Assembly (NCBI GenBank): GCA_016165875.1
Contig: JABBOT010000037.1
Location: forward strand, 806,001 to 870,000
DNA length: 64,000 nt
Reading direction: 5' to 3'
Origin: Acanthopleura granulata
Taxonomy: Eukaryota; Mollusca; Polyplacophora; Chitonida; Chitonidae
The notes under the pieces are model-generated. The model saw only the letters and a list, made by a program, of their open reading frames with translations. It did no database searches and was not told where the DNA came from. Within the stretch, counting starts at the first letter, position 1, and the number at the start of each line of letters is the position of its first letter. Both the position numbers and the translations under genes were made by a program. Below, in pieces: positions 32,331 to 43,789 of the stretch.

Positions 32331-34490
32331 TGGACTAGTCAGCAATCGTCAGATGGAAGGGTCAGTGCACGTGCGAACATTTACATATTTAGTCAAGATT
32401 ATATCCTTTGGGTAATAATAAGGATGAGCGCAGACAACAAGAAATTTGTACAACGTGATTAACAGCCAGTTGAACAAATTGACACGGTTTTAGCTATATG
32501 CGCCTTTACACTGAGGTAAATGTGCATACCATGTTTATGTCGATTTATCATCGACGGGCCCTCTGGTAGCAGATATCTCCATGCACATCTGTTGCTTGAT
32601 CTTACTGGAGAATGAGGAATGATGACCTTGTCTATCCTGGTTCGTTGTTGAGAGCCGGACATATTTAGAACAGGACTGTTATCGTCTTAAGATATCGATT
32701 TCATTGGCCATGAACATTTGTCCGTGTATATCTGGACTGCAATTTGACCCTGGTTTAACGCCAAATTGGACCATGTTAAGGTAGTAATTAGTCTGACAGT
32801 TACTAATTAGTAGTTGTAGTATAGCCTGATGAGAGCAGTTAGGGTTTACAAACGAACGTACTTTGTTTTCGCATGAAAGATAATCAATGGATATGACACA
32901 AAGGCAATTACACGGTCCATTCTTCTCCTTACACCCTATCTGCTCTTGGATTAACTGTCGTATTCCGCGCAGATGCGGTATCATCTTTCCAAAATTTTAA
33001 AGGCACAACCCAGAAAGTAAAGGTTTTCAGCCACGTACATTACACTGTGTTCTTTTTTTCTTAGTGACACGTGGCCCCTGTGATCAATGCGATTTTAGAC
33101 ATCAATCCACCTTACTCTTTAATCCTTCTTTGCTTCACACCTGAAAGTCGACGAGAAAGATAAGACAAGAAATTATCGGCACAGTCTACGGTATACAATT
33201 AATTTATTTATTTATTTACTTGATTGGAGTTTTACGCCGTACTCAAGATTATTTCATTTATACGACGGCGGTCAGCATTATGGTGGGAAGAAACCCGGGG
33301 CAGAGCCCGGGGGAAACCCACGAACATCCGCAGGATGCTGGCAGACCTTCCCACGTACGGCCGGAGAGGAAGCCGGCATGAGCTAGACTTGAGCTCACAG
33401 CGACCGCATTGGTGGGAGGCTTCGGGTTATTGCGCTGCGCTAGCGCGCTAACCGACTGAGCCACGGAGGCCCAGGTATACAATTAATACGCTCGAACGTT
33501 GGTCGGGGCTCTGGTAGACATGCACATGTCGTCCTTTAATAAAGTAGAACCTACCTTTGTTTCTATATGCAGTGTTTGCACCCTGGTTCCTTATACCAAC
33601 AGGACATGTCCAAGGCTTCCATAAAGTTTTACCACCGAATAGATGATAAATATTCTAATTTTTCATGATGTAAATGTTAGGTTACTTCCATTATTTGCCA
33701 ATGTAAAACAATTAGGAAGTGCTTTTTTCCTCGCTTACGAAATCCAGTCTATCTTTAAAAGGTTTGCTTGATTTGTACCTTAGCAATTGTTGCTCGAGCA
33801 GAGCTCTGAAAGAGTTTAGAGGGTAATCAGATAACATACTGTTTCGGTTAAGCCACTTCCGTGTACAATTCATTGATCGCCAAATAGTCTGCGCATTCTG
33901 TGTTTTTCTTTCATAGAAATGAACAGCCTTCATGAATATCGTCAAAGGTTTTTCATTGCAGAATGCAACATTTATCTGGATAATGCCGTGTTTCCCATCG
34001 TAGATTACCCTGGGGAGTTGACAATCCCATTAGACTTTCCTCTACCGCTAGGTGTCAGAAAAGCCGAGGCCTGTTGTTTTCGTAAGCAGATTCTGTTTGG
34101 TCTACGGCTGTGATCCACGGAAATTTTGTGTAATTTAAGAAAAGTTGATTTAAGCGCTTCGTTGATATTTGTAACATGTTGGTCAGGTCCGAACTTATCG
34201 TCTTTGAGCAGCTTCTATATCCTCTAAGTCCCCAGAGTAATTTTTTAAGAGAACAACATTGAATTTGTTCACGTGCTATTCGGGCATTATTTCCTGACAG
34301 AAGATCTGTGGGTAATTCTCAAACGTGTACCCAATTATCAGTGACAAGTCCTGTGATAACCTTGAGAAAAAGACAATGAGACTAACAAGGCGCATTGTAG
34401 GGTTTATGGGCAGACAATGTTATTCAATCAGTTGTTTAGCGTTGTTGCCCCTTTAACCTGAAGAGGACAACTTTCTAGGTTGACCGCCCT
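32330..34490 (+). mobile_element. X-family element, copy 1, interrupted by SINE-A
   Basis: Ordered blocks shared with copies 2 and 3: 'gggtaataataaggatga', 'aatttgtacaacgtgatt', 'acgccaaattggaccatgtt', 'ggttacttccattatttgcc', 'aattgttgctcgagcagagc', 'aagccacttccgtgtacaat', 'tcatgaatatcgtcaaaggt', 'gtgatccacggaaattttgt', 'caatcagttgtttagcgttg'. After subtracting the SINE at 33,204-33,473 it is about 1.87 kb. No terminal inverted repeat, LTR or transposase seen. It is presumably a non-autonomous transposable element. Confidence 0.8.
33204..33473 (-). mobile_element. SINE-A copy, full length, with 14-bp target-site duplication
   Basis: Reverse-oriented, complete from the (TTTA)n tail to the head 'actgagccacggaggccca'. 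It is flanked on both sides by an exact 14-bp copy of 'ggtatacaattaat' (33,190-33,203 and 33,474-33,487). Well conserved, so relatively young. It sits inside X copy 1, and X copies 2 and 3 lack it. Confidence 0.95.
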
Positions 34491-34576
34491 GAAAATCCAT
34501 GTTTTTGAAACTAAGGCTATATCCGAGCTTCAATGCGATACGGCCGAGTTAATCCATGATAATTCATTCATTTTTT

Positions 34577-34816
34577 ATTTGGGCAAAATTTTTAAACATG
34601 AGAAACGATTTTACAATGCTAAGCAATGTCACCAATGCGTGTTATATAAACAGTATACATGTTTCTGGGCATGTGAAATAATGTTGACTGGCGTCGTAAA
34701 GGTGAACTATTCTTGAGTAAGACATTAAACATCAATCAAAAAAGTAAATATATCTGGGCAAGATTTTTAAAACCGGACCAACGACTTTACAATGTTAAGC
34801 AATTTCGCCAATGTCG
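34577..34816 (+). repeat. Local direct duplication of a 64-bp block
   Basis: 'gggcaaaatttttaaacatg' through 'gtcaccaatgcgtg' (34,577-34,640) recurs at 34,752-34,816 as 'gggcaagatttttaaaaccg' through 'cgccaatgtcgtg'. The second copy is cut by the start of a SINE-A fragment. X copy 2 has a single diverged counterpart near 43,590. Confidence 0.7.
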
Positions 34817-35022
34817 TGTCTCTCAATGTGACCGCTTTGAGGTCAAGCCCAGCTCTCAATGACGTCATCTCCTCGCTCATATGAGAGAGGATTTGCCAGT
34901 AACCTGCGGATTGTAGCGGGTTTCCCCGGCTCTGCGCGGTTTTCTCCCTCTTTCGTATCAGTGAAACATTGTTGAGTTGGAAAAACACCCAGTCTGTGGA
35001 AATAAAAAAAGTAAATAAAACA
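34815..35022 (+). mobile_element. SINE-A copy, diverged, head partly missing
   Basis: 'tctctcaatgtgaccgcttt', 'gaggtcaagcccagctc', 'ccagtaacctgcgg', 'gcgggtttccccggctctgc', 'tcagtgaaacattgttgagt'. Old copy with many changes. Confidence 0.7.
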
Positions 35023-35379
35023 ATGAGAAAAAGAATGTGCTGCTCAAATCCTTCGGGACCAGGATTTTTCAAATTAACAGGAAGTCTCAGAGCATCAGTG
35101 GTAAATATGATCGTTGTGAAGAATTTGTTGGTGACAGATAACTGTTTCCTCTAGTTCAAAGTAAGGGATGATTATTCATAGCTTAAGAGGCGTGAGCTGA
35201 TGTGTCGAAACATCAGTACTTCTACCCTAGATGGTTTACCGATAATCAAATGTAACACCGGCATGAGACTATTGATGAAGTTTAAATCTTCGAGGGTGTA
35301 CTTGTATGTGTTAGATATAACGTCACTGTCAGCGTAATTTCGGTCATATATCAACCACGAAGATTGATTACATTTTTAC

Positions 35380-35910
35380 TATTCGTGCTTCTCATTATAA
35401 CATCATTTTTAATTTGCGTGTAAAAGAACCAAGGGGCCAATTGCATATACGCGTTGTATATTAATATCCCTAGTTTCATATTGGCAAGCGACACGCCTGA
35501 ATTCAGAAAACCTGTCAAATATACCATTGCAGTTCTGATTGAACGCAGGATGACAGGAATCAAAGAATAACTTTCGTTGCACGAGGATTAACAAGCTAAA
35601 ACCACGGACATGTTTGCTTCAACAACAAAGAACGCTTCAATTCCGATTTAGGGCTTTTAAAATGAGGTGCCAAACTGATTGATTGTCTGTTTACTTCATG
35701 ACAAGACTAGGTTACTACGACAATCACTACAGATTTCAATCTTCCTTTTTTTCGGCCGGTTTATCCTGCAGTCGTGTCAGATTAGGGCACTGTTTTTTCT
35801 TAACCAAGAGATGACGCCGTATTTCTCACTTGCTGCTTTTTTCCACCTCATCTTGGGAATCTATTGCGTCTAAAGTTAAGCGTCTTTTCCATCCCCTAGT
35901 AGTATAGGAT
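35380..35910 (+). repeat. W-family repeat
   Basis: 'gggcttttaaaatgaggtgc', 'caaactgattgattgtctg', 'ggttactacgacaatcacta', 'cagatttcaatctt', 'cagtcgtgtcagattaggg'. Counterparts lie at 44.05, 53.5 and 63.35 kb. It follows X copy 1 as another W follows X copy 2. Confidence 0.75.
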
Positions 35911-36037
35911 ATTTCATTCGTATAGACTTACAATAGGTGTTAATGGATTTGTTTAAAGAGACCATTGCAACACCAGTATCTGGCTCAAGCTAAAATTCTT
36001 TCCAGTAACAATCCCTCGAGTTCCCTAGAACAGTTCT

Positions 36038-36270
36038 ATTTATTTTATTTACTGATTGGTGTTTTACGACGTACTCGAGAATATTTCACTCATACGACGG
36101 CGGTCAGCACCATCGTGGAAGGAAATCGGGCACAGCCCGGTGGAAACGTACGGCCAGAGAGGAAGGTAGCACTTCAGCTGTGCTGGACTTAAACTCACAC
36201 CTCATTATTGGGAGGCTTCTGGGTAATTACGCTGCGCTAGCGCGCTAACCAACTGAACCATGGAGGCCCT
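36038..36270 (-). mobile_element. SINE-A copy with internal deletion and 13-bp target-site duplication
   Basis: Reverse-oriented, with head and tail present; about 35 bp around 'cgaacatccgcaggttgctg' are deleted. Exact flanking repeats 'ctagaacagttct' lie at 36,025-36,037 and 36,271-36,283. Confidence 0.94.
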
Positions 36271-36764
36271 CTAGAACAGTTCTGTAATGGTATTATATGT
36301 CACTATAAAATATATAACAGCTCAATATTTAAAAAGGCATACAAACTGGATTTACTAATTTTTCGCAGTTGTCAGAACCTGTTAGTATCTAAATGGCTCC
36401 TCAGTGCATCCTCCGTGAACCGCTGAGTCAGCCTTTCACTTAGTTCTGTTGATGGGCGCTTCGTAGCACCATTTTACGCATGTGTACTTTGCACTCAGTT
36501 CCCCTTTTCTTTGATGGCCCTGCTTTGGTTATCTTGTTTAAATACTATCTAAACGCAATGGATATCTAAATCTTGTGTACCAGACATAGTTTCCACTGGA
36601 ATTAAGGCTAATAGGAAGAAACGATCAGATATCACATGTAACTTTATTACGGAAACACACGATTGATAAAAGAGTTGGGGTCTGACACAACGGCATTATA
36701 ACAGCATTTAGCCGAAGACGAGCAGAGAACGGTGGAAACCGAATATATCAATTGTCCATCGACA

Positions 36765-37545
36765 TGCCACCGTTATGAACCCGGTATTTAAAGTGTTGTA
36801 TTATATATCTTTTTTCTTTTCGTATTCTGATCGGATCGCGGTCTGACATAGATTTTGACCTATGTGCGTTATGGCTTGCGCTGTAATTCAGTCGCCTATT
36901 CTCGAGGTTTCTGTGTTTATGAATTTCGTGTCATTGTGTAAATAGATGTACACGCGTTGTAAATATGTTTACTACCAAAATGTCTGAAATTTTCTTTACG
37001 GCAGTCTATATATATAAGAGACGAGGTTGTAAAGCGCGAAGTCTTTTACTCACGTCCACTTGAGAGCATTTGTGGGATCATTGAAGGTAGGCCTTCGTGC
37101 CATTCGACATACGTCAATTTGTACTGCATCTTTGTACGTAGCACTTGTGAGCGTGTTTTTCGCCCCTTTGCTATTTTGTCTGAGACGTTATTTTTGAGGT
37201 TTTATCGCTCAATGTCTCAGTTTTACACTGGAAGTCACTTGTAAAGTCCAAGGATTGAAACAAACATATCTTACACGGACTGTATCGTCTTTAAGTCCAC
37301 CCGAGAACGTATACCTAAACAGCCCGTTGGATAAAAACCATCGTTGGCGTTCCGTACCTACTTACCCTTCGTAACTTGGAAGCCAGCGTTATCCTTCGAT
37401 TCAAGAATTCCCATGAACTGTGGATTTCGTTAACTCACTCGTCCTTGGAAGCTTGATATTCTGTCAGGATTTGGACGGTAATCCCTAAATAACTATTAAA
37501 CAAAAACATTACATATAAGTACAAAATATATTGTAAGTATATTCA
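36765..37545 (+). repeat. LTR-like unit 1 of a tandem pair
   Basis: Starts 'tgccaccgttatgaacccgg'. A TATA box 'tatatataagag' near 37,008 is followed by 'gttgtaaagcgcgaagtc', 'tcgtgccattcgacatac', 'gattcaagaattcccatgaa' and 'caggatttgg'. Unit 2 repeats these in the same order about 780 bp downstream. Size, TG start and central TATA box fit an LTR, but no coding region lies between the units. Confidence 0.6.
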
Positions 37546-38440
37546 GTTGTCACGAACCCGTCTTTAAACTATTGTATTAAAGCTTTTTATTTATTTTGGC
37601 GCTGACCAGGTCAGCGTCTGATCTACATTTATCCCTCTGTGTACGTTATACCCTGCACTGGAATTCAGTCGCGCGTTCTCGGGGCATCTGTGCTTGAGTT
37701 TCGTGCCATTGTACATGGAGGGTACATTCCAGAAAGATGTATCCATGTTGTAAACATGTTTACGATGGCACTGTCCAAAAGCTTCTGTACATTTGTGTAT
37801 AAATGAGAACGAACAAGTTGTAAAGCTTGCAGTCATATTACCACTTCAGCATTTCGGGATTTATTGGAGATCGGCTTTCACGCCATTCGACATTCGCTAT
37901 TTTAATTTTTTTCAGAAATTTTAGCACTTTCTAGCACTTCGTGAGCTTCTCTTTTGTCACTTGCTGTTTTGTCCATGATGTTATTTTGGAGTTTGTGTCG
38001 CTCATTGTCTCTTTGTGCGATTACGTACATTTCACCCCGAAAGTGACTGTTGAATTGAGAGTGACATCATCAACTCTGCGTCACAGACGTTACTGTCAAC
38101 CCATCCGGCTTGAGACGTTACACCTTCACAGGCAGTCGGATATAAACCATAGGCGGCGTGCCATGCCCACCACTGGTTGTCACTCACAGGACGGTCATCG
38201 TTTGATTCAAGAATTCCCAAGAACTGTTGATTCTGTATTCATGTGGATTTGGAATCCTGAATTTTCCATTAGGATTTGGAAGTTACCCTTAGTAAGAAGC
38301 TATATATTTAATAATTATCTGTATTTTTTTGGTATATTATTGTCAGTTGTACTCCTTGTCTGTTTTATTCAAATATATGTATTAAACTTATTCGAGTGTC
38401 TTCGTGAGTCTTTGGTTGATCTTGTGTAACCCCTATCGCT
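37546..38440 (+). repeat. LTR-like unit 2 of a tandem pair
   Basis: Starts 'tgtcacgaacccgtctttaa'. TATA-like 'tgtataaatgagaacg' near 37,797, then 'aagttgtaaagcttgcagtc', 'cacgccattcgacattcg', 'gattcaagaattcccaagaa' and 'taggatttgg'; near its end 'attaaacttattcgagtg' and 'cttgtgtaacccc', as in many LTR U5 regions. A 162-codon frame at 37,941-38,429 (the longest in the window apart from pol) lies inside. I recognise nothing in its protein and regard it as non-coding. Confidence 0.6.
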
Positions 38441-38449
38441 GTCTGAAAT

Positions 38450-38870
38450 TTGAACAAGCCATTTGGTTATCATTTATTCACGCTGATTAGTCGCATCCTT
38501 ACACCACACTGACATACACTGAAAACAAACAAAAAACCAGAACAAGACATTTTAAACTTCAAACATACAAACTGTACAGCACTTAAACCAACCTCAGAAA
38601 TACCAACAAAACCGGCTTATCAGCAGGGCTTTTGCGAAGTATTTGCAAGTCACGTCTTTACAACAGGCCTGCTAAAGTACACTGTAATGAAATAACACGT
38701 TACAGTGAGACTTTGGATGATTGTGTATAAACATTATTTGCGACGAAAAACAGAGAGATATTCGCACTAATTTAGTTTTCCCTGGTACACTTACCAATCC
38801 AACGGCGTGCGATTATTACAATGAATCGACCGACTCACTTGTATGTTAGTGACGTATACTACAAAACAGT
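38450..38870. other. No recognised feature
   Basis: Sequence between the LTR-like pair and an X fragment. A-rich around 38,520-38,620. Confidence 0.4.
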
Positions 38871-38879
38871 GAGAGCATT

Positions 38880-39010
38880 GATGCAGACAGGCTAGGTGAT
38901 CTCCCTTGGGTAATAGTGATGAACGTCGACAGCTAGGGGTACGAAAATGATGCCACGTGATTAACAATGAGTAGAACAAATCACACTGAACAGTACTACG
39001 TCATCACCAT
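38880..39010 (+). repeat. X-family 5' fragment
   Basis: 'atctcccttgggtaatagtg', 'atgaacgtcgacagctaggg', 'cacgtgattaacaatgagta', 'gaacaaat'. Confidence 0.6.
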
Positions 39011-39213
39011 GTCTACCTCGGGCCCATTGCTGATTTATGTATATATACTTGGGTTTTACGTGGTTTTTAATAATTTATTCCCCAGCTATATGACGACTTT
39101 GTATGCATATATGCCGTGTCTTCTTATGGCAGGGCGATCTCATGCTGCCAAAATGCTGGATCATGCCGAAGGCATCAGACATGACACCAGTCCGAGTCAC
39201 ATAATACTGTAAC

Positions 39214-39350
39214 AGGGCGGACCAGCTCGGATTCCGTACTATAAATTCTCAATGCTCAGCGCCAAGGAGGTAGCAACATGACCGGACCCGGGTTGGGTCC
39301 AAGATCTCCCGACCCAGAGGCGATCGCTCTTACCACTAGGCCACCTCAAT
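39214..39350 (-). mobile_element. Third tRNA-derived SINE-like element
   Basis: On the minus strand it begins 'ggtggcctagtggtaagagc', an A-box and D-arm exactly as in tRNAs, then 'gatcgcctctgggtcgggag' (anticodon-arm-like) and 'acccgggtccggtcatg'. The head is followed by non-tRNA sequence, so it is a SINE head or tRNA pseudogene rather than a functional tRNA. Distinct from SINE-A. Confidence 0.6.
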
Positions 39351-40136
39351 GTAGCGTGTTGTTTAAGTTATTTGGAGGGTTACAAGAGATGGACAATGTC
39401 ATTTGCTGGTACTGGGCAAACAACTGTGTGACAACCTTTTTATCATAGCGTCTTTCCAGACCCACACATATTCGTGCCGAGTTACACACCATACGGGACG
39501 TTGTCGATTTCAAACACGTTAATCCTGGCCCGTTAACAGTTGGCCGTCTCACTCTATTTCTGGACGCCAACTTGATGCTTGTTACAATCTAATAACAATC
39601 TGTTTGAAATATTAAATATTTTATCAGTAAATTGTTTTATGTCCTCAAAATATACCTGTTAAAACTTGCCTAGTTTTCCTGTATGTTGTGTGATGGTGTC
39701 AATCAACGTCGAAAGTTAATATTACTACAAAAAATTAATGTGTCAAATATATTCCATCAAGCGCTTTCACCCCAAAGTTCTTAAATTTTGCAATGAGCAC
39801 ACCTCCCCTGTTAGTTAATATAGACATAGTGTCCAGAATGTCTAAGGCTCTGCCTCAAAACTGACCTGGATGGGAGCTGAGTGTGTTGGATGTGAAGCCC
39901 ATCAAACATATACTTATTGACTGTGTAGACGATCCTCTCCTTGATTACTTAAAGTATATAGGATTATATCATATTATATAATTCCTTTTATATTATATAT
40001 ATATATTTCTAGTTTATAGATACATTTTAGAATTTTAAACATTATTGTGGTTTTAGAGTTTTAAACTAAGTTTAGTTATCTGTTTCATTTGTTTTTGCAT
40101 GTTCACCTTTTCTTCTGGAAGGCCATTAACTGATTT

Positions 40137-40215
40137 ATGGTTCTAAACATGTTCTCGCCCTGATATGGCTGAAAAATTGTGGACGCGGCGTAAAGCCATA
40201 ATCATTCATTCATTC
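40137..40215 (+). repeat. Z-family repeat
   Basis: 'aacatgttctcgccctgata', 'tggctgaaaaattgtggac', 'ggcgtaaagccataatcatt', ending in (cattcatt)n. It recurs at 51.5, 57.4 and (reverse) 59.5 kb. The simple (ATTC)n tail suggests retroposition. Confidence 0.75.
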
Positions 40216-40361
40216 ACACTGCTTCACAACTGTATCTAATTCAGCTTAGCCCGGTGCTAGGGCCATATGTTCACTGTGTTGAGCAGGATCACCACATTGG
40301 ACACATAAAAAGTTGCAATCAAAGCTCAGCTCAGTTACATATTTGATTAACTCATTCTGGT

Positions 40362-40532
40362 TTCCTCTCCGCTGTACGTGGAAAGGTTTGCCAGCAACCA
40401 GCGGATGGTCGTGGGTTTCCGTTGCGTTCTGCCCGGTTTCCTCCCACTATAATGCTGGCCGCCGTCATATGAGTGAAATATTCTTGCATACGGCCTAAAA
40501 CACTAATCAAATAAATAAATAATTAATTAACA
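40362..40532 (+). mobile_element. SINE-A fragment, 5'-truncated
   Basis: 'ccgctgtacgtggaaaggtt', 'agcggatggtcgtgggtttc', 'ctgcccggtttcctcccact', 'taaaacactaatcaaataaa' tail. Confidence 0.87.
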
Positions 40533-40682
40533 ACACCATAAAAATGGGACACGATATGAGACGAGCCGTCGGATCCTGAATTTACTCATCCGTCTAGAAC
40601 ATTTGTTTCGTCTTTTCGTCATCGCTAAAAACTGCTGTTGTTTGTATGAAATCTTCCAAATATTTTTTTTGTATTTTGTATT

Positions 40683-41690
40683 AACTGATCAACAATTTAA
40701 ACGCAACCCTTTTGTTTTTTGCAATATTTCACAAGATAATGCTGTGAGTTTTTGTTATTACAGTACCGAGGGATGACCAAGAACAAAAACCAAACTGTTA
40801 TCGATTTCCAGTCTATTCACCATTTTGACCCGACAGACAGCTGTAGCCCTGTCTCTAGTAATTCAGTGATCTGTATGGTCTTCCCTGGCACTACTTACCC
40901 TCACTTGCACAAAAGAAAACTCACACAGTACAAGTTCTGTCTGAAGGCGCGATTCCACAGATGCCACAATAACAACAACGGGAGCGCGCCATCGGCATGC
41001 TCAAAGCTGGCATAACCCTTAGAGCTGTCGCGGGAGTCCTTAACGCTAAAGTGTCAACGATTAGTCGTCTCAGAAGATGTCAAATAATTCGGCGCGACAG
41101 CTAGTCGCCCTCTTTACCCGCGGATCGCGTGTAACGATCCCCGACCAACATCGTTATATTCGCCATACCTCTACCTCCATCTCCGCGATTGTTTCAGGCG
41201 GGCCAATGCACAGTTAATAATAACCGGATTTCCGCTCAAGCGATTCGGAATGGCCTGAGAGAAGCGAATTTTCGAGCCCGTAGACCAATCCAGCGATATA
41301 GACCTTATCCCAGAGTGGGCGGGACTGGGTTGACATTCATTTTCGTTGGCCTTTGGCACGATGGCGCCTTGTTATGTTTTCAGATGAATCCTGTTTTCAG
41401 CTACACAGAGATGATGGGTGACAGCGGGTTTTGTGGCGAGACGGTGAGCGCTAAGCCGACGTCGATGCTGCCGTGGTGGGGTACTTGTGTGGGCTGGGAC
41501 AAGCCATGGTCATCGCACTCAACTTGTGTTCATCGAGGGTAATTTGAATGCGGTAAGGTACCCTGATGAAATCCTGTGCCCAGTAGTCGTTCTATTTGTC
41601 AGGCGCCATGGGGTAGCATTTCAGCACCACAATGCCTGGTCCTGCGAATGTTGACCCGGAACACCCAGTTTGATTCACTGCTGGTATACG
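40683..41690 (+). mobile_element. Tc1-like DNA transposon relic
   Basis: A transposase remnant of the Tc1 (DDE) type, which would have moved the element by cut and paste into TA sites. The protein start is ATG 40,961. Readable pieces, in several frames: 'RERAIGMLKAGITLRAVAG' (helix-turn-helix), 'STISRL', 'DQHRYIRH', 'ISAQAIRNGLREANFRARRP', 'FSDESCFQL' with the first catalytic Asp (codon 41,383), and 'VFIEGNLNAVRYPDEIL'. The later catalytic residues are lost or unreadable. The 5' end near 40,683 ('aactgatcaacaatttaaac') looks like a Tc1-type terminus, but no 3' inverted repeat was found. Stops and indels make it inactive. Confidence 0.85.
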
Positions 41691-41724
41691 AATGTCCCAG
41701 TGGGCTGGTAACTAATGCATCGGT

Positions 41725-43560
41725 TAGGTGGATAGGTCAGTGCACGTCGGGACATTTAGCCATTTAGCCGATATTAGCCCCTTGGGTAATCATAGGGATG
41801 AACGCAGACAGCTTGGGGCAATAAATTTGTACAACTTGATTAACAGCGAAAAGAACAAATTGGCCTGGCTTTAGCAATACATGTAGGCGCCTGAAGGTAA
41901 TTAGGCCAAGCCAGTACATGTCGATTTAGTAATGGCGGAACCTTCTGCTGACAAGTGTCTCCATTCAAACTACTTGTTCGGTTTTATTGACTGATGACTG
42001 TCCCTGCATATTTCGGTAGTAGAAAGATGATCGTATCTATTTGGAGGTACATCCATTCACTTTATCCCGTATACATTTCCTACTTTATTGACCTTAGACA
42101 TTGGTTTCATAGATTACGAACATTTCTCCGTCTCTTTCAAGACAGTAATTTAAAGTTGGCTATACGCCAAATTGGACTATCTTGAAGTAATAATTAGCGT
42201 ATGATAAAATCAGCTACGAAATACAAAAGAGAGTAGAACATACATATATGTCGATGGTATTACGCTACCGAAAAAATCCCATAGCTTTCGTTCAGAAAAG
42301 TATCAAAGAAATTTCCCCACTCTACTCCTTTCACCCAAATCTACTATTAACATATATGTCATATTCCTTGCGGATGGTATCTCATCTTCTCCAAGGTTTG
42401 CCTTTTAGGGATTGCGGTCTTGTGTAGTATTTAAAACATATACATTACTCGCACACATCTTGTATTGTTTTCAGAGTGACGCGTCAAACCACAAAGCCTA
42501 CGGTATATACGAGTAAAAACATTATGAGAACAGACTAAAATATACAACCAACACGACTTTGTAAATTGAACAGAGTAACAGCGAACGACTCTGCTATACA
42601 TGTGGATGCTGTTGTCCATTGCAGGAATAGAATCCACTTATAGTTCTATATACTATGTTTACACCCGTGGTTTGTATAGTCAAAAGAACTAATGTCCAAG
42701 TCTGGTATAAACTATAATAGCCAACAAAAACCAATAGATGAACATTCTGTTGTCAGTTTTCCTTTTTCATGAAGTAAATTATAGGTTACTTCCATGGTTT
42801 TGAATGTAAAACAACCTTTAAAGATTTGCTTGATTGTATCTCAGCAATTGTTGCTCGAGCAAGACTCCGAAAGAGTTTAGAGGGTAATCAGATGACGTAG
42901 TGTCTTGTTTAAGCCACTTCCGTGTGCAGTTTACTGATTGCCCATCTCTTGCGCACTTTTGGTGGTCTTCGATAAAGAAGAACTGCTTTCATGAATATCG
43001 TCAAACAGTTTTTCATTGCAGAATACAGCATTTCTACGGGTAATAACGTGTTTTCAATCGTAAATTAAGCTGGATAGCTGACAGTCCCATTAGGGGCATT
43101 CCTCTACCGATAGGTGTCAGGGAAGCGAAGGCGTTTTTGCGAGCAGATTTTGTTTGGCCTATGGCTGTGATCCACGGGAGTTATGTGTAACTGAAAAAGT
43201 TGATTTAAGAGCTTTCTTGTCATTTGTCACAGGTTCGCCATGTCAGAACTGACACTCTGTGAGAAACTTCCATAACTTCTACGTGCCCAGAGTGACTTTA
43301 GAGTTTTGCTAAAAACCGAGATTGAAATCCTTCGCGTGATAAGCAGGCATTACTTCCTGACAGAAAATCTCTTGGTGATTCTTATTTTTGAACCCAATTA
43401 CCACTGACAAGTCCTATAAGGACCCCGAGAAAACAAAATGAGACTAACAAGGAGCAGTGTGGCTTTCATGATGCAGAGAGTGTTATGTAATCAGTTGTTT
43501 AGCGTTGTTGGCCCATTTATCCAGAAGGAGACAAGTTGGTGGTGACGGTACTGGAAGTGC
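41725..43560 (+). mobile_element. X-family element, copy 2
   Basis: Uninterrupted copy, about 1.84 kb: 'ttgggtaatcatagggatga', 'ataaatttgtacaacttgat', 'tacgccaaattggactatct', 'aggttacttccatgg', 'aattgttgctcgagcaagac', 'aagccacttccgtgtgcagt', 'gtgatccacgggagttatgt', 'aatcagttgtttagcgttgt'. It begins a few tens of bases after the Tc1/Y relic. No coding capacity seen. Confidence 0.82.
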
Positions 43561-43789
43561 CTGTTGTTGAAACGAAGACATTGTCTGAGCAAGGTTTATA
43601 AAGCTGAAACACGATTTTTCATGTATTGGTGACGTAGAGTTTGTGATTATCGCACGAATATTAAGATAAGCATACGTCTCGAATCACGTGACTTTGACGC
43701 TCATTGTAGACATAATTTTAGGAATATAACGACCTTGGGTTTTTCTCATGTTTTGCTAATGTAAGCCCCAAATCTAACTTTGCTTTGGT

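Larger units (their letters stand above)
39640..41720 (+). repeat. Y-family copy split by Z, SINE-A and a Tc1 relic
   Basis: Y blocks appear in order but interrupted: 'gtgtgatggtgtcaatcaac' (39,690s), 'atattccatcaagcgctttc', 'tctaattcagcttagcccgg' (40,230s), 'ccgtctagaacatttg' to 'cgtcatcgctaaaaactgc' (40,590-40,640), and the terminal 'ggtatacgaatgtccc' (41,682-41,697). Between them lie Z (40,137-40,215), SINE-A (40,362-40,532) and Tc1 (40,683-41,680). Confidence 0.6.

Noticed and set aside
37941..38429. 162-codon plus-strand open frame
   Set aside because: Lies inside the second LTR-like unit, has no recognisable motif, and the matching part of unit 1 is not open in the same frame.
39214..39350. 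Functional tRNA gene on the minus strand
   Set aside because: The first 25 bases are tRNA-like, but the T-arm and acceptor stem do not pair by eye and the sequence runs on into non-tRNA DNA.
39970..40010. AT-rich 'tatata' run as a promoter
   Set aside because: A simple AT microsatellite inside a Y copy, with no transcript or gene beside it.
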